Shown here piece by piece: positions 1 to 11,379 of a stretch of 64,000 nt of DNA (positions are counted from its first letter, which is position 1; the number at the start of each line of letters is the position of its first letter). The DNA comes from Neckera pumila. Taxonomy: Eukaryota; Streptophyta; Bryopsida; Hypnales; Neckeraceae. The DNA lies in assembly GCA_963969595.1 (NCBI GenBank), contig OZ018411.1, forward strand, positions 10,728,501 through 10,792,500, read 5' to 3'. The notes under the pieces were generated by a model, which did no database searches, was not told the DNA's origin, and worked only from the letters and a program-made list of their open reading frames with translations. The translations under genes and the position numbers were made by a program.

Positions 1-965
1 TAATTCAATATTGCATGTATTTTAATTGTATTTTCTTCTTTCAAAATGATTTTCAAGTTTAAATATTGTTTTCCATTCTAACCTTTATTTTGGGTCAAAA
101 TTTCAAATTATTCTAATATATACTATAATTGATATAGTTTAATGTACATATTATACAAAAAAATTGATAATTTGATTTTTCCAAAAAAAACCTTATGAAA
201 ATTGACTTCTACAAAGAAAAAGTTTCTTCATATATGGAAATCATCAAAAAAATAATCAATTAAATAAAGGTCAAATTTAATTTGATCATGGTGATTTGAC
301 TTGAATGTCATTATTTAGGATTGTTTGAGTATAAAAAAACAAAAAATATATAAATGTATATATAATTATACTATTTAATATGTCTACTTTACCTCTTTAA
401 AAAATTTCCAAAACTAATTGGATTTTTTTGTTATATTTATCCCTATTTTCACTCATTAATTTAAAATTTATAAAAATCTTAATTTATTACAAAATTTATA
501 GAGATTTTAAATAGTGATTGATAATATATAGTTTCATCTAAAAAAAATATATTACATTGAAATTCAAACATGACAATTTAAAAAACTAAATTGAATTGAA
601 AAAATAAAGTTTAATTACATAACAATAGAATTAGTCCTTTAGGGTTTAATTTGATCTCAAGGTAGACAATACATATATTAGTCCCATATAACAAAAATTT
701 AAGATTATAACGTCAACATACTTTGAAAATTTTCAAATTAGTTTAGAAGGTTAGTGAACCCTTAATCGACACTAAATAATAGCAATTGAGAGTATTTTCT
801 ATTATGAAATATAAACTATTGATTCTGGTCCACAGGGGAGGAGGCTTTGTACCGGAAGAAGCTACATGTGAGAAAGCTCAAGTAGGTACTTTACTCGAAA
901 AGTATGCCAATGCTACAATGACATAGCTAATTGTAGCATAGCTACTTCTTTTTATTCAATCTTAG
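1..965. other. AT-rich intergenic DNA, no gene seen
   Basis: Very AT-rich sequence with short homopolymer A and T runs and stop codons in all frames. I see no coding region, RNA gene or clear element boundary. A short piece near 285-335 resembles the interior of the Stowaway-like MITEs annotated at 966, 16121 and 17460, so it may be a decayed fragment. Confidence 0.6.
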
Positions 966-1215
966 TATTCCCTGACTTCTTCCGAAAATGATTGTCCACT
1001 TTGAATGTCATATTTTTTTAAGGTTGTTTTGAGTAGGTTTAAAACATATTTTGTTGTGGCTAATTTTATTTAAGCTGCAATGAACACGTACAATGTTCTT
1101 CATTGATTCTAGATATATAAAATTTAGAAACTTTCTTAATTTTGTCTTTTACAACATGATCAATGAAAAAAACACCAACAAAATTTTTGACAATCATTTT
1201 GGGATGGAGAGAGTA
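966..1215. mobile_element. Stowaway-like MITE, copy S1 (diverged)
   Basis: About 250 bp with imperfect terminal inverted repeats. The left end (CCGAAAATGATTGTCC, from about 982) pairs with the right end (GACAATCATTTTGGGA, ending near 1204). The outer right end reads GGAGAGAGTA. The interior, including AAGGTTGTTTTGAGTAGG, matches S2 (16121-16370) and S3 (17460-17719). A TA target dinucleotide and CTCCCTC-type ends are the hallmark of Stowaway (Tc1/mariner) MITEs in plants. It has no coding capacity. The family assignment rests on ends and size. Confidence 0.75.
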
Positions 1216-1390
1216 TTTGGCAAGTGAAAGAGGAATTTAACACACTTAGCATGCAATCTTTGAGCACTGGTATAATTGCAAAAAATCAACACTAGACTAT
1301 CCTAGACTCTCATGTTCTAATTCTGGATAGGATTTTGGTTTTTGTGCTCAACTTTTTTTGGTCCAAATGTAAGTGTCCATGATCCACTGC

Positions 1391-1834
1391 TAAGGTAAAG
1401 TAGCCCATTGTGGTCAGAACTAGGAGTCTACCATCATCCCATCACCGAAGTTTTTCAATTTTTTTTCCATGTGAAGACAAGTATGAGAATTTGTGAAGCC
1501 AATTGAAATCATAATTTTCAAACAAAGTATGAATTAGCTATGAATTTATCAAGTGTTCAGCCCAAAAAAGTCAGTAGACTACCCAAAACCAACATGCAAG
1601 TGTAACCATAATGCTCACCTACCTCTTTTAAAGGAGACAATTTTTTTTTGTATGTGGATGGCCATAAAAAGTCACTTCCTACAATCTTACACTGAAATTA
1701 CTACATGTTCCTAATAAGGTCACTAATTACTCCATTGAAGTTAGGTGAGATATTGATTGTGGTCAGAAAAACCACAATGGGGTCATCATGTGTCCCCCAT
1801 GGGTCATTTGACCACAATGGACTACTTTACCTTA
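1391..1834. mobile_element. Non-coding TIR element, ~444 bp
   Basis: Terminal inverted repeats of 26 bp with one mismatch lie at 1391-1416 and 1809-1834. The outer end reads TAAGGTAAAGTAG and the inner part CCATTGTGGTCA. A second copy of the inner motif lies near 1756-1780, so the right side carries a nested inverted repeat. No ORF is present. It is likely a MITE of unassigned superfamily. Confidence 0.65.
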
Positions 1835-1869
1835 ATGTTTCCAGACGTTTCCAGAGATACATTTTTAGA

Positions 1870-2070
1870 TGTTGATTTGAACTCTCGCATTTGCGGAACC
1901 CAAGTGGCAATGTGTTTAGGGTTTGAATCGTAGCTCAATTCCACAGTTTTTGCAGTCGATGATGATTTGAAGCCTCGCAACTAGACTGTGCGATACAAAG
2001 TAGCAATGGGTTTAGGGATTCAGTGAGAAGCTTAATTTCCCCCGACATTTGCAGTCCGTGAAATTTCGCA
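1870..2070 (+). repeat. Diverged ~95-bp tandem duplication in the leader/promoter of the CENP-V-like gene
   Basis: Two adjacent segments, roughly 1875-1970 and 1967-2065, share a series of motifs in the same order: TTTGAA, CTCGCA, GGCAATG/AGCAATG, GTTTAGGG and TTTGCAGTC. The second ends about 35 bp before the ATG at 2101. This region is likely promoter or 5' leader. The GC content rises sharply here compared with the upstream AT-rich DNA. Confidence 0.5.
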
Positions 2071-2100
2071 AGCGATCCGTCGATTAGGTCTTCCCTGAGC

Positions 2101-2514
2101 ATGGCGACGCAACATCAAGGGGGTTGCCACTGTCGGCGAGTGCGCTACAAAGTGAAGGCAGCAGCGAGCGTCGTAGCGTGGGAATGCAACTGCTCGGACT
2201 GTGCGATGCGAGGAAACGTCCACTTCGTCGTCCCGGAGCGTGATTTCGAGTTGGAGGATTCCTCCCGCGAGTATCTCACCTTGTACACGTTCGGGACTCA
2301 CACCGCCAAGCATTATTTCTGCAAGGTGTGTGGGATCACGTCCTTCTACATCCCTCGCTCGAATCCCGACGGGGTGGCGGTGACTGTGAATTGCGTGGAT
2401 TCGGGGACGCTCTCTCACGTCGAAGTGAGGACGTACGATGGCCAGAATTGGGAGGCCAGCTTTGAAGTCTCTGGGATTGATGCCGCCTCGAAGCCAAGCG
2501 TGATAACGTCTTGA
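2101..2514 (+). CDS. CENP-V/GFA-family zinc-fold protein (intronless, 137 aa)
   Basis: Belongs to the GFA/CENP-V family (Mss4-like zinc fold), which includes bacterial proteins annotated as glutathione-dependent formaldehyde-activating enzymes and animal centromere protein V. The zinc-ligand cysteines are in the expected order: GGCHC at residues 7-11, CNCSDC at 29-34 and FCKVCG at 73-78. The blocks HFVVP (41-45), LYTFGTH (61-67) and FYIPRSNPDG (about 82-91) are typical of the eukaryotic CENP-V branch. The length matches a single complete domain. The ATG at 2101 lies directly before the first zinc motif, and the stop is TGA at 2512-2514. The ORF is much more GC-rich than its surroundings and needs no intron. 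The cellular function and substrate in plants cannot be read from the sequence. An old retroposed origin is possible but unsupported. I am confident of the family and not of any enzymatic role. Confidence 0.9.
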   Translation: MATQHQGGCHCRRVRYKVKAAASVVAWECNCSDCAMRGNVHFVVPERDFELEDSSREYLTLYTFGTHTAKHYFCKVCGITSFYIPRSNPDGVAVTVNCVDSGTLSHVEVRTYDGQNWEASFEVSGIDAASKPSVITS

Positions 2515-2617
2515 TCGATTGAGGTATGTGCAGTCTCTTGTTTCGTCAATATCGGTCGAAAACTGTATGATAATTCTTCCCTCTGTAGGTCAGATGCAAA
2601 TGTAGATTGATATATTC

Positions 2618-2665
2618 AAGTACAGAGTATGATTCAACTCTGATGTTGAATCATACTCTGTACTT
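2618..2665. repeat. Perfect 21-bp hairpin downstream of the CENP-V-like gene
   Basis: The arms at 2618-2638 and 2645-2665 are perfect reverse complements around a 6-nt loop (TCTGAT). It begins about 104 bp after the stop codon, so it probably lies in the 3' UTR or just beyond. It could be a 3'-end structure, a minimal palindromic MITE or a small-RNA precursor. The stem is at the lower limit of length for a miRNA precursor. Confidence 0.8.
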
Positions 2666-2669
2666 TTGT

Positions 2670-3660
2670 AGTTAAGCGGAGGCGTGATAGAGTGTAATAT
2701 CTAAATTTTGATACTGCCTGCTTTGGCTGCAACTCAATGTGGACTAGCTTCTGAAACGTGTACTCAATTGCACCTGCAGAATTTGAAGCTGTTTACTGAC
2801 GTGATTTTGACCTAAATTGGTGCTTTGTTACTGGAACTGGGTAACACCCTTCTCTGCTAGGTACATTGAGGTACAAATTTAGTTTGGCGTTCAAGTTTTG
2901 TTCTTCTCTTGGCATTTCGTTACGTGGAGGTAGAGAGCGAGAGGGATTGTAAGTATTAATCTGGCCTTTTGATACTGCTTGCATCAGCTGCAGCTCCTAG
3001 ATCTGTTCTCGTCTTACCGACAGTTACCGTAGCTTTTCTGAGGATCTCTCTCCTCTCACTATAAGTGCAAGAGGTTTGCACTGTTTGCATAAAATTTCTA
3101 GTTTGCTTGCAAGTGACTACTACCGTGTCCTAAGCGCACGGCAGGTGAGGACCATGACGCTCTTAATTTCCATCAGTTGGGGAATCTGTGTTCTGCCCTC
3201 TTGTTTCCACAAATTATGGGATGAGATACATTTCCAGTGTGCTTGTAGCGCACTTAATATGAAGATGTAGTGGATTCATTGACCTGACGAACATGATATG
3301 TTGGAAGCCAATTGAACATGGCTGTTGTCAACCATTTCCTTGTTTTTCTTTCAATTTTATAACCAGACACTCCAAGTGCTGAGAATTGTTGCTTTTGACT
3401 GGCTCTGGACTGAAGGAGAGGAGACTAGGAGAGTTTGCATTGATGAAAGCTACATGGGAGGAAGCTTGGAGTGGGAGTAGGAAATAACTCCAAAAAGTGA
3501 GTGAGTACTAAGGCAAGAGTACCCAAAAGTGACATATTTTCTTGTGCTCTCATCTCCAAGTGCATATGAGAGAAAAATTTCAACGAGATTGTTAGTGACT
3601 TGAAGAGGAATCCAACCCAATTTGTTCCATAATTTTATGACTCGGTTAGTATTCTCCAAA
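2670..3660. other. Intergenic region, no gene seen
   Basis: Moderately AT-rich. Two similar motifs (TTTTGATACTGC followed by a GCTGCA core) near 2706 and 2967 suggest an old duplication with a spacing of about 260 bp. Short ORFs here have no recognisable domain. The proximal part may be 3' UTR of the upstream gene. Confidence 0.4.
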
Positions 3661-3670
3661 TTATTAAAGT

Positions 3671-3839
3671 TGCAAGCACAAGGTACTTGCAAGCACAAGG
3701 TACTTGCAAGCACAAGGTACTTGCAAGCACAAGGTACTTGCAAGCACAAGGTACTTGCAAGCACAAGGTACTTGCAAGCACAAGGTACTTGCAAGCACAA
3801 GGTACTTGCAAGCACAAGGTACTTGCAAGCACAAGGTAC
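3671..3839. repeat. Minisatellite, 17-bp unit, ~10 perfect copies
   Basis: The unit AAGCACAAGGTACTTGC repeats without any visible mismatch. The GGTAC core recurs at 3682, 3699, 3716, 3733, 3750, 3767, 3784, 3801, 3818 and 3835. Each junction forms the 8-bp palindrome CTTGCAAG. Because 17 is not a multiple of 3, the array is open in several frames on both strands, which produces repetitive spurious ORFs. Perfect homogeneity implies recent expansion. Confidence 0.97.
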
Positions 3840-4105
3840 CTACACATGTCACTAGACTCCCTTTAAACAGACATCCATGAAGTATGAAATACTTCAATTC
3901 CCATTGGTTGCTCTTGAAAACTTGAGGTGCAGTAGGGGAATGTACTGGCACTTTTCAACCTTGTTATAATCCTTCCGAGTCTTTTTATAGGTGGTGGCAA
4001 TTGGAAGGTGGTGATATTGAGTGCTCCTACCTTACAGGGACCAAGAACATAGAAGAAGTGCTTGTGAGAAGATTGGTTAAGTTTGGAAATATTGTTGCTA
4101 GCAAA

Positions 4106-4188
4106 TATTCCCTCCGTTTGGAAATAGTATATCCATTCTTAGTAGTGATTGTATTGAAAATGGATACACTATTTCCAAACGGAAATAT
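4106..4188. mobile_element. Miniature palindromic MITE, Stowaway-like ends (~83 bp)
   Basis: The 24-bp arms at 4114-4137 and 4159-4182 are reverse complements with one mismatch. The left end reads TATTCCCTCCGTTTGG, very close to the CTCCCTCCGT ends of Stowaway MITEs. The element is almost all stem with a loop of about 21 bp. It could be read out as a hairpin RNA. Confidence 0.75.
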
Positions 4189-4493
4189 TAAACAAGTATT
4201 CCAATGCACCAAACATTCACATTTTTTAGAAACCTATTTAATAAATGTTCTACTTAATTATTTTGCTAAACTGAGACTTTTGAATTCTTCATAGATTGTT
4301 CAATGTTGAATATGTTAACCTTGGAAGGATGTAGCCCTATTACCAAGGTAGTTGGCCAAAAGTAATCAAATTTTTAGATGAATAGGTGCATTATTTTTGT
4401 ATAGTTTCCTAACTGAAGTTATTCATTAGATGCTTTTAGTCCTTAAAGTCCTTATCATATTATTGTATTGTCTTTTCATTCAAGGGGATCTAT

Positions 4494-4555
4494 AATTCCT
4501 AAAGTCCTAAGGTCATTTTTCTGTCAAAAACTCGGGGAGTGCACTCCCGTTTATT
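4494..4555 (+). mobile_element. Solo 5' end fragment of a TTAA-type family B element
   Basis: CCTAAAGTCCTAAGG followed by TCATTTTTCTGTCAAAA matches the first ~45 bp of B2 (45823-46761). The sequence then diverges into an unrelated hairpin (ACTCGGGGAGTGCACTCCCG). It looks like a truncated remnant of a family B element. Confidence 0.5.
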
Positions 4556-4585
4556 TAGCTGGAGATGTGCAATCAAATCATTAGA

Positions 4586-4985
4586 AAAGAATTGAACCCA
4601 AAAAGAGGCCTTGAGTTTTCTTACCAATTCTATTACTAATTGCATATAATTGCATGAATATGAGAGCAATCATAGATTCATTACAACCACCACTTGGCAT
4701 GTGCTCCATCCTTCATGAGGAAACCATCAGGAAATTTATGATATCTTGAAGTTAAATTGGATAATGATGACAAATTTTTGAATTCATAATGCAATTCTTG
4801 GCCAGTTAGTGAATTAAAAAGGCTCTTCCCACCCACTAATTTGAGAGATCATGGAGATGGGTTGAGTAATGATGACAAATTTTTGAATTCATCATAGAAT
4901 TCTTGGCCTAATTAGTAAGTTGTGAAGGCTTTTCCCACCCAAATATTTGCATTATAAAGCGGCCTCTTTTGAGGTTCAATTCTTT
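4586..4985. mobile_element. TIR element with internal tandem duplication (~400 bp)
   Basis: Arms of 25 bp lie at 4586-4610 and 4961-4985 and are reverse complements with two mismatches (core AAAGAATTGAACC and AAGAGGCC). Inside, a segment of about 110 bp is tandemly duplicated (approx. 4755-4835 and 4865-4945). Both copies carry AATGATGACAAATTTTTGAA, AATTCTTGGCC and a CCCACCC tail. No coding capacity. Confidence 0.6.
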
Positions 4986-6310
4986 GCTAATGGAAGGGTT
5001 ATTTTAATTAGAAAGGTCCTAAATTTTAGACAAGGCTTTGAAATAAATCAGCATCATTATAATGGACCTATGGTCTTTATAACTAATATTTGTATTTTTT
5101 TTAGTTCTAAAGTAGCCTTGCCAAAAATAAAAATAAAAATAACAGAGTATGAACTTTTTAGAACTACATTACTAGGGAGTATTAACTGTATGACAAGTAT
5201 CTGAAGCCTTGGATCCAAAGTCTGGTTCAATTTGCAATGTATGCTTAACTTTGTATCCTTTCTACTATAATTATGGAACTTGGAACCGGTCAAAGATGAG
5301 TATTGCTTGCTTTTCATTTCCATATTCTTTAATTTCATGTTTTAGTTGTACTTTCTTTAACTTGTCTTCATGCTTGAATTTCATTTTGTTCTTCTTGTTA
5401 TAGAACGTACAGAAAAACAAATTGCAATAATCTCTAGACAACCAATTTTGAGATGTTTTTGAGATTCAGGTTGTCCAGTTTGATTCAATCGAGGTTTTGC
5501 TTGTTTTTGAGGTGGATATTGAACCTCTAAAATTGCATCCGGGAAATTCTAAAAGAATGTAAATGCATGCAGCTGTGTTTGGTAACACATGCATTTCTGT
5601 CTGCAATATGCATTTTTGCACAAATTTTAGGTTGCTTTTTCAATCTTACTTCACCAATGTCATCCTTTGTATATGATTCATAGCTTTTACTGTAGTTCAA
5701 TTGTTTATATGTGATTTTAGCTTTCTCCCAGTTTCTCTTTTGCAAGACTTTGAAATTGGATTCAAATGTATAAAAACCTGAGGTTTGAACAATAGTTTTC
5801 TTAAAGGTAGTTCCAGTTACAAACTGCATTCACTTTGCAAGAAATTGTCATTGAATCTGCTTTGTATTTTGAAGTACTCTATGCTTGCAAATAGTCTATG
5901 AATTTCACTTGGATAGTCTATGAATTTATGTATGTTTCCAAATAGTTTGGGAACTGCACTTGTTCAAAGTTTTGTATGCTTAAAAAAATATTGAATGAAT
6001 AGGTCTTGTTTTGTATACTTGATTGTAGTTTATAAACTTCACTTCTTCTAAGTATAGCATTTTCTATTTGCAAAGACTTTATGAAGTTCACTTGTTATGA
6101 ACACCGTTTAGTATATGTCAAATTTTGAATAATGGAGGTCAATATGAATCAATCCCCTATTTGAATTTTTTCGGCAAATGTTCAGTATTTATAATGAACA
6201 TAGGGTATACAAAGTTAGCCCAAAATATTTTTTTAAATGAAATGTAGGGTATATGAAATGGCCCAAATTTTGAAATTTAGGTAAATATAGCCCTATTAAA
6301 ATTTAAAAAA
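4986..6310. other. AT-rich intergenic DNA with weak degenerate repetition
   Basis: No gene seen. Between about 5870 and 6090, degenerate motifs such as AGTCTATGAATTTCACTT, TTTGGGAACTGCACTTG and TTTATGAAGTTCACTTG recur at irregular spacing, suggesting a decayed tandem array. Short ORFs are of chance type. Confidence 0.4.
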
Positions 6311-7277
6311 TTTACCTATATAGCCCCTATGCTCCTTGAATGCACGGTACCAATCAAAAACCTATATGGTGCACCCCTCAAGGTCAAAAACAACTCAAAA
6401 CTGCCAGTCTTGTTGCATTCATCTAAGAAAACAGAAAAAAACAGTTTTTTTAGAATCTAATAGTAAAATCTTGTATTTCACTTGTTTCAGATTATGTGAT
6501 AAAAAATTTGTAAAGTTCGACCGTATAGATTGGAAGATATTGGCATTCAAATTTAGAAAAAATTATTTTTTTGAACAAGGAACTGCAATTTCAGATGACT
6601 TTGACCACCATTTGTAGAAATATTTTGCACTACAAACTTTGAATTTAATTTTTTTGTATTATAGAATTGAGTTGAAAGTCTACAAAAAAAAATTTCAAAA
6701 AACACACACTTGATTTTCATTCTTTAAAGGATTGTTAAGTAGAAGTAAATCCAAGATTGAAAGAAAAACTAAAATGTAAATACCTCTAAGATGGTATTGA
6801 AGCACTATAATTGCAATGGCAAGATTGTTTTAGCAAACAAATTTAATCTTGCCTAACAATTTGTTTTGAAAAATTGTAAAAATTGCATTCAAAAAGAAAT
6901 CTTAGAAGTTAATTTTTCAAAAAGATGCTCTAATTGCCCAAAAAATAGAATGTCCATAACTTTCACATTATAAATAAAAATGGAATGAACCAAAGTTTCT
7001 CATTCAGATAAAATAACAATCTATGAAGAAAAAAATTAAATTAATTAATTTTTTTTGGTGAAGAGTATTTTGTCCGTCACATCAAAAAAGAGGACATTTT
7101 GTGCCATAATTTTTGCTCTTGGGCATGGATTGAAATAAGAATTATATTCCTAGAAAGATAATGTGTTTTTCTATCTTCACAAATTTTTTTAAAACATAAT
7201 GATGAATATTGAGGCTATAGGAGCCTGTCAAAAATCCATTTTGTCCCTTGAAGGGACAATGGGACTTTAGGAGTTAA
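6311..7277 (+). mobile_element. TTAA-type element, family B copy B1
   Basis: The right end (GGGACTTTAGGAGTTAAG, TTAA at 7274-7277) and the interior align with B2 at 45823-46761 over almost the whole length. Shared blocks include AACTCAAAACTGCCAG and a GTCCATAACTTTCACAT block. The left boundary is decayed (about 6311-6330). No ORF spans it. See B2 for the intact ends. Confidence 0.65.
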
Positions 7278-7604
7278 GTGTTGTACACTAAAATTAGGGT
7301 CAATGATGTAGACTAATTTTTGTTTTATAGCTCTAAGAAAATGGAAAATGAAATTTCAAATAAGTGCTACATGCTCTAAAAGTCATCAAATCAATAATCA
7401 TAAAAATTTTGGAAAGATATTTCATGATTCTAGTGTGAAAATATAATGCATTATGTCAATTAATTATTTTTGAATATAAGAATATGGCTTTTCATTGGTT
7501 GTCTACCATCTAGCTTGAAACTATGTTGGACAACCTCTATTTAAAAGAATGCCTACATATAAGATAAAAATATTGTAAATGATAAAATGCTCTTCTGTAA
7601 ACAA

Positions 7605-7731
7605 ATAACCCTAAAAGGACCAAATGCTCAAATTTTGAATAGCAAATGCATGCAAATATATCCTAAATAAACCAAAAAATGCGTTTTTCCATCCATCAAT
7701 TTTTTTGAAGATTTTTGTGTTAGTTCTTTAA
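7605..7731 (-). mobile_element. Short TTAA-type element, family E copy E1 (~127 bp)
   Basis: Reverse-complementary to 23364-23488 (E2), sharing blocks such as GCAAATATATCCTAAA and TCCATCCATCAATT. The ends (ACCCTAAAAGGACCAAA and AGTTCTTTAA) resemble those of the larger A and B elements, so this may be an internally deleted relative. Confidence 0.6.
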
Positions 7732-7914
7732 CACTGTACAAGATAGATTCTGAAGACTGTTTTGAAATTATTCTATATTTCAAAAGGTACTTGTAGGTCT
7801 AGCCTCAAAATTAACATTTTCTATTCAAAAAACGACTTGAATAAGCTAATTAATAAAATAAAATCTCTATGTTTAGAATTTAAGATTTCAAACTTAAAAG
7901 AAACAATCCATTCC

Positions 7915-8680
7915 TTTAAGTTTGGTTTTATTTATTTGTCATGTTGTTTTATTTGTTTGTTTCTCTTAAATCGTACGTCCTTTGGTAACATGCTTGGTAC
8001 TGTCAAAAAGCCTGCGGCAAGGACGGATGTACAGACTTTGTTTTGTGACATTTGGACCTAGAGTGTAAAAGTTATTGAATTTTGAATTTTTTATAAATTA
8101 AAAAGTTGAAAAATACTTTTTTTTCTATTTTGATTGTGGCAATTGTTCAGGCATATTAGCCAAACCTAAAGTTAGGCTATTTGTTTTGTTTTGTTTTGTT
8201 TGTTTGTTTGTTACAATGAGATCTCCTAGACCATGCACCTTTGGTCACATCTTTGGTATTGTCGAAAAGCTCTTTGCAAAGAAGGGGGTACGGACTTTAT
8301 TTTGTAGTATTTGAACATATACTAGAAATTAAAGTGATTGAAATAAAAAATTATTATGAATTAAAAAATTAGAAAAAATTACTTTTATTTTTGTTTTGGC
8401 TGTGGCAACGGCATATGATACAATATCATATTTTAAGTTAGGTTGTTTGTTTACTTGTTTTGTTTGTTACGGTGAAACTCTTCGACCATGCATCCTCCAA
8501 TTGCGTTCTTGATATGGTTGAAAAGCAACACAGGCTTTGTTTTGTGGCATTCTGACTTATAAAAAAAAAGATATCGAAATGCAAAGTCTTTTATGAATTT
8601 AAAAATCAAAAATTACTTTTGTCTTTATTTTGGTTGTGGCAATGGCATAGGGCACACTTCTTTTTTGTGAAATCTCAAAT
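7915..8680 (+). repeat. Satellite-like repeat D, three diverged monomers (~240-260 bp)
   Basis: Three tandem monomers each contain GTTAGGCTATTTGTTTTG-like T/G runs, an ATGCACC or ATGCATCC block, AAAAGC(TCT), a GGACTTTGTTTTGTG block, then GTAAAAGTTATTGAA, and end in TTGGTTGTGGCAAYGGCA. Landmark T/G tracts start at about 7925, 8165 and 8430. The same monomers occur as a trimer at 29562-30290 and singly in reverse at 28345-28565. The internal ORF near 7762-8061 is an artefact of the repeat. Confidence 0.85.
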
Positions 8681-8684
8681 ATTA

Positions 8685-8885
8685 ATCTACAATTGATTTT
8701 AGAAGGAATTTTCAGTTTTTTGGCTTTAGATTAATTGAAAATTATCGGTTTGTATAGTAGCTGATATAGAATCATACGGATATGATCTATGAATCAAATC
8801 TTACAACTATTATTTTGGAGAGTTACTATTAAATATTTATTCTAAAACATCTTCACAATTTTGAAAATCTAGACTATTCCCTAGT
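8685..8885. repeat. Dispersed repeat, inverted relative to 22032-22260
   Basis: The reverse complement of this segment matches 22032-22260. Shared blocks include ATAGATCATATCC and TCAATTGTAGATT. It is non-coding and indicates an older inverted duplication that is not symmetric with the PI4K-gamma arms. Confidence 0.65.
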
Positions 8886-8924
8886 CCTCAAGGTTTTGAA
8901 AAGTAATCATATGGTTAAAAAATT

Positions 8925-9425
8925 TACCCTTTTATAGCATAAAATTAATCTTGCAACTAATAGTTTCCGTTGAACTGTAAAAAGATCATTTTACATAGGC
9001 TATTGCTAATCCAATGCTACTTTTTTCACTCATCATGATAATTATAATTCTCAAATAGAATCGCATATGCTCCTCAAACCATCATAGTCATAGTGAATAC
9101 AAAGATTTATTATAATAAACCTATAAGATAGTATAATAAAATCTTTGAGTAGATAATGTAATAAAACCTTCGGCTAGACCCTTACATAGGATAAAATTAC
9201 TTTTTGTAATTAATGGTTTTCCTTTGAATTGTAAAAAGATCATTTCACATTGGCTATTGTTAATCCAATGGTACTTTTTTTCACTCATCATGATAATTAT
9301 AATTCTCAAATAGAATCACATATGCTCTTCAAACCATCATAGTCATAGTCATAGTAAATACAAAGATTTATTATAACAAACCTATAAGATAGTATAATAA
9401 AGTCTTCGAGTAGATAATATAGCAA
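8925..9425 (+). repeat. Tandem duplication, ~250-bp unit, two copies
   Basis: Copies at about 8925-9165 and 9180-9420 share GTAAAAAGATCATTT, GGCTATTG, CACTCATCATGATAATTATA, CAAACCATCATAGTCATAG and CCTATAAGATAGTATAATAA in order. Identity is high. No coding potential. Confidence 0.8.
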
Positions 9426-9671
9426 AACCTTTGACGAGATAGTATAGTATAAAATCCTCTCTAATAAAAGCTTACACTTTTTGAGTCACTTGTTTTTGCC
9501 CACGAGCTTTAAAGTAAGACCATGAATAAACAAACTCTTAATTTATACCAAATCCAAAATAGGATCAGAGTTATTTTTTTTCAAATGAAGGTCTCCTTCC
9601 TCCCAAGGTAAGAATGCTGTCTCTGTTGCAAAGAGAATGCACTTCTCAACTTCCTACCGTGGTTTTGGACT

Positions 9672-11379
9672 TTGGGTAAGTGTGGGCCCCAAGCCAACAC
9701 ACTCTTTAATTCATGCCAATCTCAAATGAAAAGGACCTGGAGTTCTCGTTCTCTCTCTTCATCGAAGGTTCGAAGGAGTTCAAGGAAGCTTCGAGAAAGA
9801 TATTTGGAAGAACGAGAAGTGTTTTTTCTGTCCATCCACGGTGGTTTTAGGGTACCGGGGGGAGCAGGTCGTGCTTCCGCGTCGACGCTGCAGGCACTTG
9901 TCGCAGTGTTAGAAGTGCGAGATTGCGCGACGAAGAGCTCGGATGCTGCGTCACGCGGGAGGCGCACTCTCTCTTCTCTGCCGTCCTTATTGATTTGCAG
10001 CAACAGAGAACAGAGGCTTTGATTCGATTTGATATTGTTTTGAAACTTTCATTTTCAAATGAGCCATTGCCGATGAACATCGCGCCGTAGAATTCCCTGC
10101 CTGTGTCGGTCAGGCTGCATTCGCGGCATTTGTGAGGAATTTGCGTTGCGGTTTAGGCTTGGCAACCGCGATGTGGTGCAGATCGGTACGACGGGTGCGT
10201 AGTTTCTGGTAATGCATTGTTTTGGAAGTGCGCATTCTATTTTTGGGATTGCGCTGCCGGCCTAAACCCCTGTGCCGGCCAGTTTGGCTGTGGCCTTGTT
10301 TCGGGAAAGTTGATGCGGAGTATGTTTGCATTGGATGCGTGAGGGTAGGAGTTCGGATTTTTGATATGAGAATCGGTCTTGTTTGGCATTCTTGTCCGGT
10401 TTTGTGAGAACACCGTTGTGATGTTGTGACAGGTGAAATAGGGTTCATCGTCTGATGAGGCGGTAGATCTGCGCGTGGAGTTGATGTCGCTTTGACAGAG
10501 ACGGGAATTTCTGTGACTCGAATCGGAGCGGCGTCGAGGGAATTTGGGAGTGGCACTTTGCGTGAGTTTCATGGAGTGGTGGCCACGGATGGAATGAAAT
10601 GCCAGTAGCCGCGCTTGTCGCTCAAGCTCTGCAAATGTAGCAGGAAAGGTTATCACGGGTCATGCACAGGGGCTCCGTGAGTGTCAGATTGAACATTTGT
10701 ACTTTCGAAGCTTGGGAAAAGGTGTTACTGAAGTTTGATCAAAACTTGAGTGGCCGCATTGCATCGGCGCCATCGCTCGTTGCTGGAGGAGGATCTGGCC
10801 TGTGTAGGGAGACGTCTGGCTGGAAGGATTTCTGCTCGTGGTGATGGTAGCGAGGCCGGTGATTGTTGCCTCTAGTTTGGACACGTTATAGATCTGCAAG
10901 GAAGAAAAAGGAAGAAATCGGAAGCCTGACACCGCCATCGGAGCCCTGGAACTGGATGATTGCGTGCTGGTGGAATCAATTTTCGGCGGCCTTCGCAAGA
11001 AAAGGGGACGCATTCGAGGTTGAGCACGACGTCTCTTCCAGGTAAGGAAAGATTGTAGCGTCGACCAAGAGCGTGTGATGAAACACATTACAGTAACGAA
11101 GGGGATTGGGAGTAAGCACCTGCAATTTAGCGAAGTGTTTCCATTTCGAAGCTTCAAAGTGAAGCTGTGTTGAATTACTCGAGGTTTTTGTCTGCTCTCT
11201 TTCGAAGGGAAGGTGCAGATTATGATTCGAAAGTGTTTTTAACCATAATTGTTGGATGCCATTGGAGTTCGGCAGCCATTCTTGGCTCTTGACACAGAAT
11301 AGGAACTTTTGAGGGCATGCAATCATTAGTGTTTTGACTAAGAGTGTAGAGCTAGAACTCCACCTAGTTGGACTTCGTA
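9672..11379 (+). promoter_or_regulatory. Promoter and 5' leader region of PI4K-gamma copy A
   Basis: GC content rises from about 9690. Segment 9825-9945 aligns with the reverse complement of 35175-35275 upstream of copy B, sharing TTTCTGTCCATCCACGG and GAGCTCGGATGCTGC. A shared, apparently non-coding leader suggests a long 5' UTR, possibly with introns, although I could not fix a transcription start. Small ORFs here are not shared in frame between the copies. Confidence 0.5.

Noticed and set aside
3671..3839. CRISPR-like array
   Set aside because: Directly abutting 17-bp units without spacers in a plant nuclear context; a minisatellite.
3450..3951. Cys/Leu-rich repeat ORFs on both strands
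   Set aside because: Produced by the 17-bp minisatellite, which is stop-free in several frames.
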